Source of the DNA: Asterochloris sp. CNOR1
Lineage: Eukaryota; Chlorophyta; Trebouxiophyceae; Trebouxiales; Trebouxiaceae
Direction: 5' to 3'
Assembly (NCBI GenBank): GCA_963969365.1
Contig: OZ017749.1
Location: forward strand, 434,001-498,000
Length of the DNA stretch: 64,000 bases
Below, one piece after another: positions 36,649 through 49,370 of this stretch. How positions within the stretch are numbered: position 1 is the first letter of the stretch; every line of letters begins with the position of its first letter. Under the pieces are notes generated by a model. That model made no database searches and had not been told where the DNA came from. It saw only the letters and a list, made by a program, of their open reading frames with translations. Both the position numbers and the translations under genes were made by a program.

Positions 36649-39600
36649 TCACCCGGGCTTCTCAGTGGTTCCAGTGCCAGTGCCTGTGGTGTCACCGTAG
36701 CCCTGCCCGCCAGTTCCGGTGCCTGCAGTGCACAAAGCGCCAGCAAGTCAGCCGCCAGCTGCAACATGGTGAGGTAGACCTGCCCACAGGACCAGTTGCA
36801 GGGACGAAGTTCTGGTTGCATGTGCTAGGTTAGGTCAGGTTTGTGCACAAGAATGTTGCTCACCTGTGTCCTGGCCGTAGCTGCCCTGGTCTCCCTGACC
36901 ACCGTAACCCTGCCCGCCAGTCCCGCCTGCAAAACATAGCGTCAGCAGGTCAGCCGCCAGCTGCAGCACACAAGTATCGAGAGGAACCTTGCAGCCAAAG
37001 CCTTGACCTGACCGTGAGTCTGGCCACCCTGGCCTATCAGCAAGTCAGCTGCCAGCTGCTGCATGCAGGGTGGGGCCTGCCCATGCACTGAGAGGAGCCT
37101 TGCAGCCTAATCTGACCTGACTGAGAGTCAATTCCGCCCTGGCCACCGTAGCCCTGGCCCCCGCCTGCAGTACATAGCGTCAGCAGGTCAGCCGCCAGCT
37201 GCAGCGCGCAGGGTGGGGGCTGCCCAAGAATTAGTATGAGCCTTGCAGCCAGACTTGACCTGACTGTGAGTCATAGCCGCCACCGTAACCCTGCCCACCA
37301 GATCCGGTGCCTGCAGTGCAGAGCGTCAGCAAGTCAGCCGCCAGCTGCGGCATGCTGGGGTAGGCCTGCCCAAAGGACCAGACTTCTTAGTTGCAGAGAC
37401 GATTCTGGTTGCATGTGCTGGGTTAGGTCAGGTTTGTGCACAAGCTTTCAAGAATGTTGCTCACCTGTGTCCTGGCCGTAGCTGCCCTGGTCTCCCTGGC
37501 CGTAGCTGCCCTGCCCGCCAGTCCTGCCTGCAATACATAGCGTCAGCAGGTCAGCCGCCAGCTGCAGCACACAAATATCGAGAGGAGCCTTGCAGCCAAA
37601 CCTGACCTGACTGTGAGTCTGGCCACCCTGGCCTATCAGCAAGTCGGCTGCCAACTGCTGCAAGCAGGGTGGGGCCTGCCCATGCACTGACAGGAGCCTT
37701 GCAGCCTTATCTGACCTGACTGAGAGTCGATTCCGCCCTGGCCACCGTAGCCCTGGCCACCGGTCCCGCCTGCAGTACAAAGCGCCAGCAAGTCAGCTGC
37801 CAGCTGCAGCACGCAGGGTGGGGCCTGCTCATGTATTGAGAGGAGCCTTGCAGCCAGACTTGACCTGACTGTGAATCGTAGCCGCCACCGTAACCCTGCC
37901 CACCAGATCCGGTGCCTGCAGTGCAGAGCGTCAGCAAGTCAGCCGCCAGCTGCGGCATGCTGGGGTAGGCCTGCCCAAAGGACCAGACTTCTTAGTTGCA
38001 GAGACGATTCTGGTTGCATGTGCTGGGTTAGGTCAGGTTTGTGCACAAGCTTTCAAGAATGTTGCTCACCTGTGTCCTGGCCGTAGCTGCCCTGGTCTCC
38101 CTGGCCGTAGCTGCCCTGCCCGCCAGTCCTGCCTGCAATACATAGCGTCAGCAGGTCAGCCGCCAGCTGCAGCACACAAATATCGAGAGGAGCCTTGCAG
38201 CCAAACCTGACCTGACTGTGAGTCTGGCCACCCTGGCCTATCAGCAAGTCGGCTGCCAACTGCTGCAAGCAGGGTGGGGCCTGCCCATGCACTGACAGGA
38301 GCCTTGCAGCCTTATCTGACCTGACTGAGAGTCGATTCCGCCCTGGCCACCGTAGCCCTGGCCACCGGTCCCGCCTGCAGTACAAAGCGCCAGCAAGTCA
38401 GCTGCCAGCTGCAGCACGCAGGGTGGGGCCTGCTCATGTATTGAGAGGAGCCTTGCAGCCAGACTTGACCTGACTGTGAATCGTAGCCGCCACCGTAACC
38501 CTGCCCACCAGATCTGGTGCCTGCAGTGCAGAGCGTCAGCAAGTCAGCTGCCAGCTGCTGCATGCTGGGTTAGAGCCTGCCCACAGGCCCAGACCTTTAG
38601 GTGGCATGCGCTAGGTTAGGTCAGGTTTGTGCACAAGCCTTCAAGAGTGTTGCTCACCTGTGTCCTGGCCGTAGCTGCCCTGGTCTCCCTGGCCACCGTA
38701 ACCCTGCCCGCCAGTCCCGCCTGCAATACATAGCGTCAGCAGGTCAGCTGCCAGCTGCAACACACAAGTATTAAGATGAGCCTTGCAGCCAAACTTGACC
38801 TGACTGTGAATCGTAGCCGCCACCGTAACCCTGGCCACCAGTCCCGCCTGCAGTACAAAGCGCCGGCAAGTCAGCTGGCAGCTGCAGCATGCAGGGTGGG
38901 GGCTGCGCAGATGTTAAGATGAGCCTTGCAGCCAAAGTTGACCCGGCTGTGAGTCAACTAGCCACCCTGGCCTGTCAGCAAGTCAGCTGCCAGCTGCAGC
39001 ATGCAGGGTGGGGCCTGCTCATGCACTGAGAGGAGCCTTGCAGCCTGATCTGACCTGACTGAGAGTCATATCCGCCCTGGTCTCCCTGGCCGTAGCCGCC
39101 ACCGTAACCCTGGCCACCGGATCCGGTGCCTGCAGTGCAAAACGTCAGCTAGTCAGCCGCCAGCAGCAGCATGCTAGCGTTGCGCAAGCCAACTGTCATA
39201 CCAGTAGAAGCAGCTCTCTGCGTGGCAGGGAACAGGGGAGGCCAACAGGATGCCAGCAGGAGCAGTCTCCCCAAAAAAGGCACAAAAAAGTGGTTCAGGA
39301 ATGTGTGCAGAAGTGATGCCCAGCACCCTATCTAAACTATATCAAGCCACATAACGATGCGCTGCAGTGATGGCAGCATCATCACTGAACTGGTTGGCGC
39401 TGCTGGAACAGCCTGACTCATGCCTGTGGGTGCAGAGCAAAGGCATGAGCGCTGCAGAGATGATTTCACCCTTCAGAACCACAAAATTGAGAACAAAGCT
39501 TGACACTCCAGGCTGTGGCAGCAGAGCAAAGGCCTCAGCCCTGGAAAGATGCATGACATTCGAGGGCTAGCATGTACTCCAACCTGCAGCTGCCATGAGA

Positions 39601-39791
39601 CACATGTAGCCAGGATGTAGTTGGCCGGAAGGTGCCGACTGACACACGCGCTCACCTGTGTTGCTGCTGTCAAAGCCAGTGCCGAAGGCTGTGCCGCCGC
39701 CGCCGCCAGAGTTGTCCATGTCCTGCACAGCCTGGCTACCCATGCCACCCTTGCACATCTCCTTGAGCTCTTCCTTTGATGGCTGAGACAT
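36649..39791 (-). CDS. Gly/Gln/Tyr-rich low-complexity protein encoded by a micro-exon array
   Basis: Exon 1 (39791-39656) starts MSQPSKEELKEMCKGGMGSQ and ends GTGFDSSNTG at an ACAG-GTGAGC donor. About 16 small exons follow between 39134 and 36649, all phase 1 at both ends, so any subset can be joined in frame. They encode variants of GTGGQGYGGGYDSQSG and GTGGQGYGGQGDQGSYGQDT, and a very short GQGGQTHSQ type. The last exon (about 36721-36649) reads GTGTGGQGYGDTTGTGTGTT, then EKPG and TGA. The product should be disordered, Gly-rich and possibly phase-separating or stress-protective. The introns are as repetitive as the exons, each carrying CAGCAAGTCAGCYGCCAGCTGC-like cores, so whole exon-intron units were multiplied. 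The neighbouring gene at 42226-43987 shares the TG[YF]DS-N and GTGTGG elements and is probably a paralog. Confidence 0.7.
37271..38480. repeat. Recent 605-bp tandem duplication within the micro-exon array
   Basis: Copy 1 (about 37271-37875) and copy 2 (about 37876-38480) appear nearly identical base for base; for example, the 110-codon minus frames at 37448-37780 and 38053-38385 translate identically. Each copy holds four to five micro-exons with their introns. The array around it is built of older, more diverged units of about 110-150 bp. Confidence 0.9.
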
Positions 39792-42225
39792 GTTGAGTGA
39801 GTTGTTGATGCCTGCAGGCAGGCAAAAAGCTTGCGCTGGCACCCGCATGCAGGCTTTTGCATGACACCCGCATGCAGGCTTTGCACCGTCAGCAAGCGAT
39901 TGCATGCTTAGATCCCGCTTCAGCACCCAGCTGACAGCGTCACAGACCAGGCAGGGCCCAGCAGTAGTTTTGCTGGCTATCTCTTGCAAGCAGAGGCCGC
40001 GAGATTGACTTCCAAGTGCCAAGGGGGCCTCGAGGAGGTCCGCGTAGGCTGCTCACCTTTGAATCTGTGATGCGGGATTATTGGTTATTCTTGGTGGAAA
40101 TGTCGAGATGCGATTCGAATTAGGTCACCTTGAAGGAGGGGGGAAGGACTTGTCCCAGGCGCTGTTTCAGGGTGACCCAAAATTGCTGGGGCAAACACAT
40201 GTGAAATTGAACACGTGCAGGAGCCCCTTGCAGCACCTGGGGAAACCGCAGCCCCAAGACGCTTGCCAGCTTGAGTGCAGGTGAGCCGGACACCCGCCTA
40301 TCTCTTGCCCAGGGCTAGATTGAGCTGTAGCATGCAGGCAGTCCTGTTCACACAGCCTGATGCCTTGACAAAAAGAAGTTGACGTTCCCTGCTGGCCAAG
40401 AGGCCCCTAGAAAACTCCTGAGTCACCCCTCGCCAATGTTGTCCTCGCAGGTAAGCCTGCACTGCCTGAGAACCACAAAAGGAATGTCACCTGCTGGTTT
40501 AGAGAGCGGCCAGCTGTCCCGCTACTTCTGTCCTGGGGGTGCTGCCCTAGTTTCCCAGGCCTACAGACGACCAGCATATGAGCATGCCGCCTCAGCCGGT
40601 GAAGAATGATTGCAGCAACCACAATGACTCACACCTGTCTAACTGCATCACCTGACTGCAGAGCTGTCAGGCGCAAATGCAAGGGAAGCATCTGTTGCAC
40701 TTTCAAAACACATCAAGACCAGAGGCTGCTGTCCTCCCACACCGCAGGGGCCCTGAAATGCAGACGAGGACTGCACATGCTGCAGGTGACTGCCAGCTGA
40801 TACCAGAAAAAGGCTCCGTTGCTAGCCCAACAATGATCTGCCCCTGCTGCTGCCTCTGACTGAGCTAGCTGCAGTCGCTGCAAGCACCACAGACCCCGGG
40901 CATGTCCTGAATATAACCCACTCATGATCGTCCCATTCAAAGGACGCAGCAGCTCCATCAACTTGTAGGACAACACAGCAGGCAGTTCATGCTGCAGGCC
41001 CATGTAGACACAATGGAGCCAGATCTGAGGCAGACTTGGACTGGCCGTGGCGGACGGCGCCTTAGGTGGCTAGTGCTTTCAGGCCAGGTGCACCTGAGAC
41101 CGGATGATACAGTCACCACATGATGGTGGATACTGCAAGTAGCTCTCTCTTGAACAGCAGGTCAGCATGCCGCCGGCATCCTGTCAAGTATGCATGGCAT
41201 CTTTTTCGATCTTCCCATGAGGTCTGAGTGCAGCGCTGCAGCCCACAGCCATGGCCCGCCACAGCAGTCCAACCAGTCAGCTTTAGGACCAGGGAGGGCA
41301 GCCCATGCAGACAGAACAAGTCGCCGTCACACCAGGAAGCTGAGTGTTGCCATGCAGCCAGTAGTAGCGATGTGGTTTCAGACAATGGTCCAGTGCTGCA
41401 CATGGCTGTGCAGCGACTGGTGAAGCGTCATGCTGGGGCCCCAGTGTCAGGGAGTACTGCAGCCAGAAGGTCAATCACCTGCAGGCTGCTAAGGCTTATG
41501 TGCAGCCTCCTCCTGCTCTCGGCCAAGAGGCCCAACAGAGGCAGCCTGTGCAGCTGCCCTCGCGGCAGCCACCGCGGCAGCCACTCACAGTTGCCAGATT
41601 TGTGCAGTGAGGTATCCCAAATTGAAGCGAACAGATGACTGTGTGATTCAGACTGGCTCAACATGAAACAGTGCTGCAGACTGCACAAAATGCATGTGGG
41701 TGGCACTTAAGCCAGGCTGCCTGTGGCAGCTGCAACCAGTCCCACAGCACGAGCGCTCTCCAGCATGAAGCGTTGCGATTCCTCAGCCTCAAAGATGCAT
41801 TCTTGATAACAGCGCAGTGATTTACACCACATGCTGACCTCCTGCAAAGGTCAACATACCATGCAGCCTGCCACGGTGAGCAAAGCTGGCTGGGGTGCCA
41901 GTCTTGAGCTTGCTGATGCAAAGCCAACTGTGCTAGCATAAGATCACCTCCAGGGAAAACTGCCTTGATTCTGCAGACGGCGGCTAGTGCAGGTGACCAG
42001 CAGGCGAGTGTCACGGCCCTGGAGGCTAGCCAGCAGGGCAGGTGCTCGTTGCAGAGCAGGTCCAGCATGTGCTGCTGTCCCACATGGGGTGTTGGCGTGA
42101 GTGCCTTGTTTGCTTTACAAAATCTGAAGGCTGCTATGGGCAGGCCTTCATGAAATGCCGACAGTGCTTCAGACACACAAAGATGGACATCTGCTGTAGA
42201 CAAAATTGCTGGGCACCAACTTTGC
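39792..42225. other. Intergenic region between the two Gly-rich genes
   Basis: These 2.4 kb contain the promoter of the 36649-39791 gene and the 3' flank of the LEA-like gene. Just upstream of the ATG at 39791 a roughly 20-base element (CACCCGCATGCAGGCTTTTG-like) occurs twice at 39840-39886. Elsewhere, scattered open frames such as that at 41658-42248 (minus) have no recognisable domain. Confidence 0.3.
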
Positions 42226-43987
42226 TCAATACTGGTTCTTGCCCTCACCCTGCAGGCAGAGCAGTGGTCTGATCAGCTGCCGTGAGACTCCAGCGATAAG
42301 GACACAAAAACAATGGCAAAGCCTAGTAACAACGCACCTGTTGACAACAAAATTGCAAGGCAGACAGCGGGTGCTTACATGGTGGGGGTTGTTCACGTTG
42401 GCACTGTTGCCAGCTGAGTTCTTGCTGGTGACAGCATCCTTGAGCTTCTGGCCAATGCCGCGCTGCTCTGTGTTGGGCTCTGTGGTCTGGCCCTTGTGGG
42501 TCACACCGGCCTCAGAAGCTGTGTTGCCCTGAACACCATCCTCCACACCCCTGTTCTGACCTGCCGCACAGGGAAAATGAAGTTGTGGAGGGCAGCAGGC
42601 ATAACTGTATGGATACGCCAGCAGCCTGCAACATTGTGCCTCCCAGCTGGCCTGCCACACCTGAGAAGGCTGGAATGGCAGCACAGGAAGTGGAAGCTGC
42701 ATGCCAGCAGCATACACAAGTCCAAACGCAGTTACACGATCAGCAGTGCTGAAGCGCAGAGCTGTGCCACCACTTGCTTTGCAAAGGACTGGCTGGACAA
42801 CATACAAAACGGCATCTGAGAGGCCCTCATGCACAACCTGCATGCTGAACTGAGTCACCCCCCAGAAGAAGCAAGTGCAGGGCCATCAGGTTTCTGGGGA
42901 ACCAGCTGGAAGGTAAAGATAGCCAAGCTACACAAAGAAGAGCCATTGTGGATGTGAGCAACCGCTGCGAACTCACGAGCTGCATCCTTGCCGCCAACCC
43001 CCGCCCCAGTGTTGCCTGTCATCCCAGAGCCGCCAGTCCCTGTGCCGGAGTGGCCAAAGCCAGCGTTGTTAGCACCGCCTGTCCCTGTGGCAGAGTGGCC
43101 GAAGCCAGCGTTGCCAGCGCCGCCTAGCATCAGAGCACACAGAAGTGGGGCTACAAGCCCTCGAGAATGCAGCTGGCGATTTGGCAGCAAAAGCGCTGCC
43201 AAGCCCTGTCGGCACCCTCATGCCAAAATTGCTGAAACCTCAACAGTGCAAACAGCTCCAGGGAAGGCAACGGACCTGCACTGTTGGAGTCATAGCCAGT
43301 GTTGCCTGCAGACAAAGGGTGCAGGCTTTGACAAGCGCCTGAGATCAGTTGAAGCATACAATTCTGTGTGGAACATTAGGTCCAGTTGTGTGCTGAGATG
43401 ACATGGAGTGTGGCCCACCTGTCCCAGCGCTGGGGTTGCCCATATTAGTGTTGGCGGCTGCAGGCAGATGTTTTCAAGCTTTTAGAGATCTGTAAGATGT
43501 GCTTGAGATTGCAGAAACTGTGAGTCCCTAGGGGTTGTGTGCTGCGGTCAGCCAGCAGACAGAAGCAGCATGGGCATTTGGCTAGATCCCTCACCTCCTG
43601 AACCTGCGCCGGCCTGGCCGTGAGCACCTGCCTTAATCTGCAGGGCAGAAAGAGGGGGCACATTCTGTTGATGCCCACACCAGCATGCAGGGGAGCAGGT
43701 GTCAAGAAGCTGCATCGCAAGTGCCAACAGCAGGCTAGCCGGGTCCCAGCAAGAAGCTCCCTGGAGCCTTGTGGGCGCCCAGGTGGCCTGTCTGCTGTGC
43801 ACACAGCAGGCCTCCGGGTCCGCGGGCTTAAACTCCGACATCGAGGCAACCCTCAGCACGGCCAGCACTGCCATAGAGCGTTCTATGTCATCCAACTGGA
43901 GGCAGATCCGGAAGCAACAGCTGGCCATCTTAATTTTCAGGGCAAAATCAGGGCAGTCTTGCTCACCTGGTCCATGACGCCTGACAT
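42226..43987 (-). CDS. LEA/dehydrin-like hydrophilic Gly-rich protein
   Basis: A complete seven-exon model gives 161 residues: 43987-43967, 43637-43595, 43457-43419, 43305-43276, 43123-42977, 42560-42379 and 42249-42226. It starts MSGVMDQIKAGAHGQAGAGS. The fifth exon holds an internal repeat (NAGFGHSATGTGG / NAGFGHSGTGTGG). The sixth encodes THKGQTTEPNTEQRGIGQKL and KDAVTSKNSAG, an amphipathic, Lys-rich segment. The protein ends GEGKNQY. Composition (Gly, Asn, Ser, Thr; almost no large hydrophobics) matches LEA or dehydrin-like stress proteins, but no named Pfam-type motif is certain. Exons 2-5 share phase 1 borders, as in the neighbouring Gly-rich gene, suggesting common descent by exon-unit duplication. 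A role in drought, cold or osmotic tolerance is inference from composition. Confidence 0.6.
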
Positions 43988-44691
43988 GATGATGTAGTGG
44001 GTGTGGAGGTTGTGAAGGAGCTGTAAGCGGAGACTGAGGGTAAAAGAGCTCAAACTGGTTAGTTGCTCCCGAACCAGAACTTAGATTCCATGGCCTGCAG
44101 GCTGCTAATATGTCCCTATTGACTTGACCAATGTCCCTATTGACTTCACAGCCACGATGCCGTAAACGCTGAGACCACATTAGATAGCCTGCTTCTGCAC
44201 AAGTATAATTGAGGGGCAAACACACTGCGCACATGGGCAACTCTGCGGATGTTCGGCTGCTACAGGGGCCAATAAGGCATTCACTCAAGATGCAATTGTT
44301 GCAAGCTGCTGTTCACTCTTCTCTCTGTGATCGCATGGGGGTTGCAAGCTCTCGTGCTCGTTTTTTTGCAGGACTGGACTTGTGCATGCCATTGCCACTG
44401 CTCCTGCAGACACACAGAAGGGCACTCTGGAGCACTCTGCCTGGCAGCTGGCCCCGCTGCAAAGCAATGCAACCATGAGCTTGGCTGCACCCAGATGCAA
44501 CATGTTGCCTGAAGCGCAGCAGTGGCTCCTGGCAGCAACAGTCACACACCTCCTGGAGGATGAAGCAGCCCAAGATACAGCACAGCCCAAACAACCAGGC
44601 ACTGAAAATTGCATCATAGTGGCCGCAAACACCACTGAGACATGTGCAGCCCCAAAATCCTGGGGCAACTCGGTCAGAGGATGCAGCCCAC
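43988..44691. other. Intergenic region LEA-like gene / L-aspartate oxidase
   Basis: This holds the promoter of the LEA-like gene and probably the last, unresolved short exon and 3' UTR of L-aspartate oxidase. A 19-base direct repeat (AATGTCCCTATTGACTT-like) occurs at about 44108-44148. I see no other signal. Confidence 0.35.
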
Positions 44692-47600
44692 CTGCTCTTG
44701 GTGAGCGTGCGTACAGGCCCAGCCCTGCCCATCAGCTCAAAGCTGCGCCGGCGCGGCAGTGACCTGATGACAGTGGCCCGGCTCTCCTTGGCGGTGTCAG
44801 GGAAGTCGACGCAGTAGTGCAGCCCGCGGGACTCCTTGCGCTGCAGGGCGCTGCCCATGATCAGCTCCCCCACCTCCACCAGGTTGCGCAGCTCCAGCAG
44901 CTGGGGGCTCACGCCACAGGTGGCTGTCAGGGCCTGCACCTCGTGGCGCAGGCCTGCCAGGGTGTTCAGGCAGCGCTGCATGTCGGCGGTGCGGCGCAGG
45001 ATGCCAGCACCCTCCCACATCAGCGCCGTGACCTGCAGCAGGGGAGGGTGGGCAGGTGAGGGAGCATGCCAGTGGCCGATTGCTAGCAGCAGCTGGGGTG
45101 GGCGGCCAGGTGAGAGGGAGCAAGCTGCTAAAAGTGGGGTTGTGTGCTGGCTGCAGCAGTGGTGGGCGGGCAGGTGAGGAGGTCAGCTGGTGAAAGTGGA
45201 ATGCGGCCAGTGGTTCTAGCTGCAGCAGTGGTGGGCGGGGATACGAGGGAGCTAGCTGGTGTGATTTGATGTGAGGGCTAGCTGCAGCAAGGGCAGATGA
45301 GCGTGCACCCCGGGGGAAGCGGTGGCTGCCGTGCGGCCGATGTGCATGCACTTGGGACTCTAAAGCTGCCGACACTCAAGGATCTGATGTAGTCCTGACA
45401 AGAACAGGTGCCAAGGCCGCCATCAAGACTCTGACTGAGCAGCAGCTAGCAGACCAGAAAACAATGCGATTTGCCACAATCATGAATCACCTCCTTGCGC
45501 TTGGCAGCCACCCACTCCACAGCAGGCGCAGTCAGGCTGCGGGCAACGCTGGAACCTGTAAAGTCTGCGTCGATTGCTGCGCGGTGCAGGGCAGGGCCCG
45601 CGTGCTTGAGGGCGTACTCAGCGTGACTGACTGAGGGTTGCACAGCCTGCACAACAGGTCAGACGTCAGTGATCTACTGCTGGGGATTGGTAACTGCTGT
45701 CCAACAAGAGAGGCCCTGAACAGTGCTGCACACTTAGCAGCGATACGTAGCCACAGACCTCCCCTCCAGCGGTGCTCGGCCATTGGGCCTGACAGCTCCT
45801 CAAATCGTCAAACTGGGACCAGCAGACTCCCAAGCAACATGCAGCCACAAAGGCAGTCTGCCATTCAATCAGACTACTCACCCTGTTGGCAAAGACCAGT
45901 CCCTCCAGCAGGGAGTTGCTGGCCAGGCGGTTGGCACCATGCAGCCCTGTGCTAGCCACCTCGCCGCAGGCGTACAGGCCCATGATGGAGGTCTCTCCCA
46001 GGAGGCCTGTCTTGACGCCCCCGCACATGTAGTGCTGGGCGGGTGCCACAGGGATGGGCTGGCGGGTGATGTCCACGCCACTGGCCTGGCACTTAGCTGC
46101 AATGTTGGGGAAGTGCTCCAACACCTGCAAGAAGGCACAAAGCACAGGCTGAAGCGCCACAGACGAGCAACAGAATGTATCAGGAAAGGTGAGAGAAGGC
46201 AGCAGCTGGGAGAGTCAGCATTGTGTGTACGATTGGCCCAGCTAATGACGAAGCAGCAAGCCACATTCTGACCAAGGAGCCTGAAGCAAACAGCTGCCTG
46301 ACACCTGCTGGCTCTCACAGCGCCACAAAGTGCTACGATGCAGCATGCATGTCCCCTGCCTGACCACCTGACCCAGAGTGTATGCCTGTCCTCACCTCGT
46401 CAGCCTTCCTGTGGCTGATGTCCAGCAGCACGTGGGTCTCATTGCGCTTCAGCATCTGGTCATAGATGCTGCGCGCCACCACGTCCCGGGGAGCCAGCTC
46501 CAGCCGATCATCATAGTCTGGCATGAAGCGCTCCATTGCCTGGTTGTACAATAGGCCACCTGCACCATGAGAGAGCGCTGTACCTGAGAGGGAGGCGCAC
46601 CCAGCACAGCCTGCGTGATGTACAGATGCAGTGCACATTTTGCCACAGCAGCAGGCCATTCAAAACATCAAAGGACATACAGGGGACTTCTGCATCATTT
46701 GCATGCGTCAGCTGATGCAATGGGGGTCCTGCACCGACAGGTTGCTGCACAATGAGGCAGCAGGCAGCCCTTCCCCCAATCTAAGACACGAAGCGCAGCC
46801 CAGCAGGGAGCAGCAAGGTCAGAAGCTGCAGCTTTCAGATGACCCACCTTCACCCCTGACTGCCTCAGAGATGAGGAAGGTGCTGCCTGCAGCCTGGCTG
46901 CCTGTCCAGAAACCGGTGGGGTGGAACTGCACAAATTCCATGTTGCTGATGTCAGCCTGGGCACGGAAGGCCATTGCCATACCGTCCCCAGTGCAGACGT
47001 GGGGGTTGGTGGTGATAGGGTATACCTGCAACCGGCAGTGCATGGGGTTGGGACTCTTACCATGAATGAGAAAGCAAGGGAGGGGCTGCTGACCTGCTGC
47101 ATATGCATGCGAGGCCAGGTGCAGTGCCTCATAAACGCTGCTCACCTGCCCAGCGCCACCTGTGGCCAGCAGAGTGACAGGGGCTACAAAGCGCGTCATC
47201 TGGTTGCTCTTCTTATCCAGCACATCGGCGCCCAGGCAGTGCCTGACACCATTGACTGTATCGTATACAAAATCAGAGGCCAGGTGGTGCTCATGGAACT
47301 GAATGTTTGGGTTGGCCTGCACAGCAGAAGAATGCACAGATGAGTCAGGCCGACCCCGAATGCATGGGATGCACATAGTATCTGCAACAGCATTGCTGCT
47401 CAGGGCTCCCGCCAGCGCAGGTGTTCATCATGCTAGTGGGCGTGAGCAGAGCATGCTGAATCAGATTGCATTCTGACACTGCAAAACCAGGATACTGGTG
47501 ACAGAATGCTGCAGCTGCACAGAAAAGCTGTCAGATTTTAGACAGCGGCCCTGCCACAATCCAGGCACAGCCCACCTGCGCTGCAGTCAATAAGGCCCGC

Positions 47601-49370
47601 TCTATCTCCCGCCCCGTCACGTCAGCAGCATGCACGATGCGGCGACTGCTGTGGCCTCCCTCGCGAGTCAGGTGCAGGCTGCCGTCCTTGTTGCGGGTGA
47701 ACTCTGCACCCAACTGGGCCAGCTCCAGCACTGCTGAAGGGCCCTCGCGACAGACTGCTTCCACAGCCCTGCAGAGCAAGGCAATGCTTCAGCTTGAGGG
47801 TTCACAGCAGTGAACATCTGTGCCTTGGGCACTCGAAACGAGACACTTGACTGCAGCGACAGAACCCCCCGCAGATGGTCGCATAGCATGGCAGTGCAAG
47901 TCTATATGCAGAAGAGCAGGTGCTGCTGCCCTCTCTGCAGACAGCTTGACCGAAACAATGGTGCACCATCCATGACAGGGCGCACTCAATAATGTGCTCC
48001 TATTCACTCCAATAGTGGAGTCCTGTGCTTTGTCTGGCTGGCATGCAAAGGCTGTCGGCGGTACGAGGTGTCTGTGCAAGGCAGCTCTGCACATGCATGT
48101 ATCAAGTCTGCACCTGCATGTATTGGGTGGCCGGGGTCAGACTCACTGAGCTGCACTCAGGGAAGAGGCCCTGCCACAACATGATGCAGGCGCAGTACCC
48201 AGCAGGACAAAGCCCTTCACTCACTCAGGAGAGTTCAGGAATGCCCCTGCCACGATGGTGTCGCGCGCATGCTTCTCCACTGAGTCCAGGGGGTCCAGCA
48301 CTGCACAGACGCCACCCTGGGCATAGGTGGTGCTGCCCTCCACAGCCTGGTCTTTGGTGACGATGGCCACCGTGCCATACTCTGACACCTGCAGGCAGGG
48401 AAACAGTAGACAATTGTGAAGCAGATCAGGGTAGATGAGAACCAGCTAGGATGACACCAGGAAGTATACTGTGGACTGACAGATTTTGCATTTGGGGGGC
48501 TGCCTGACATAAGGGCTGCCTGACATAAGGTGACATGCAGTGTGCTGGCTTGATGCTGGCTGGAACACCATTTGCAGGCATGTTCCAAGGATCACGCCCT
48601 CTGGTCAGCTGTGACTGCAGCAGTATGCACAAACCTGCCGTGAGCCTATCACCCAGAAACTTGCTCTAAGCAGCCATGTGCATGGATAAGCTACGAATTC
48701 GCAGTGACAGCAAGCAACACCGTGCTTCATAGGACACAGGACCCTACCAGAAAGCACTTCAGCCCGCCAATACACTTGTGGGCAAAGGTGAGGCTGCAAC
48801 TGTGACCACATACAGGCATGGCGTGCTCAGCTGCTCTCACGGCAGCAGGATCCTGCTCAAGGCAAGGTATGCCAGATGCGGCCAGGCTCTCTTTAACAGC
48901 TGCCCCATGCGCCAGCATGTGCACCTTGAGGGCGAAGGCATGGCCTCATGCATGCACGCGGCCGTGCATGTCTGAAGCATGCAGCTACTCTCACAGTGCA
49001 GTGGTACCCTGCTGGACCATTAAGCTGTCCCTTCAACATCTGCAAACCCTGCAATGCGCACCTTCAGCGCATAGGTGAGGCCTGCTATCCCGCTCCCCAG
49101 CACTAGGAAGTCGCAGCTCTGGACTGAGGGCGCTGCCTCAGCAGAAGCAGGGGACTTCTGCTTGAGCTGGAAGCCCTTGTACTTGCTGTACTTATCAGCA
49201 CTGAGGATGGCCTGAGGTGGGCTGACCCTCTGACGCCTGGGCTGGCAATGGCCCCCCAAAGTTTGTGCCTGTTGCAGTGCAGTCCCCAAAAGGGGACTGC
49301 GTCTGCTCAGGCCTGCATGAAGTGTGCTGGATGCTCCTGCTCCTCGGCTGCTAGCTAGCTGAGGGTCCAT
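44692..49370 (-). CDS. L-aspartate oxidase, plastid NAD biosynthesis
   Basis: This flavoenzyme oxidises L-aspartate to iminoaspartate, the first step of plant-type de novo NAD synthesis (EC 1.4.3.16). Exons: 49370-49062, 48388-48225, 47768-47576, 47316-47146, 47025-46848, 46559-46396, 46124-45882, 45646-45491, and 45032 to about 44692. After an N-terminal extension of about 80 residues rich in Ser/Arg (a likely plastid transit peptide) comes the FAD-binding [18 protein letters not shown]. Next are [80 protein letters not shown] and [20 protein letters not shown]. The Glu of TREGGHS, the Arg of RDVVARS, the His of HYMCGG and the Arg of ANRLASNS are the conserved active-site positions that fit aspartate oxidase. 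[16 protein letters not shown] marks the C-terminal domain. The final short exon is unresolved. Confidence 0.93.
45033..45290 (-). repeat. Iterated 3' splice-site-like units in an aspartate oxidase intron
   Basis: The acceptor region before the exon starting at 45032 (minus: CACCTGCCCACCCTCCCCTG then CTGCAG) is repeated about four times upstream in the same intron, at roughly 60-70 base spacing, each with a C-rich tract, CTGCTGCAG or CTGCTGC and a CTCACCTG element. It is a degenerate tandem array abutting the used acceptor. Confidence 0.65.

Noticed and set aside
36649-39140. CRISPR-like array of regularly spaced repeats
   Set aside because: The repeats are exon-intron units with splice sites and coding periodicity in a eukaryotic genome.
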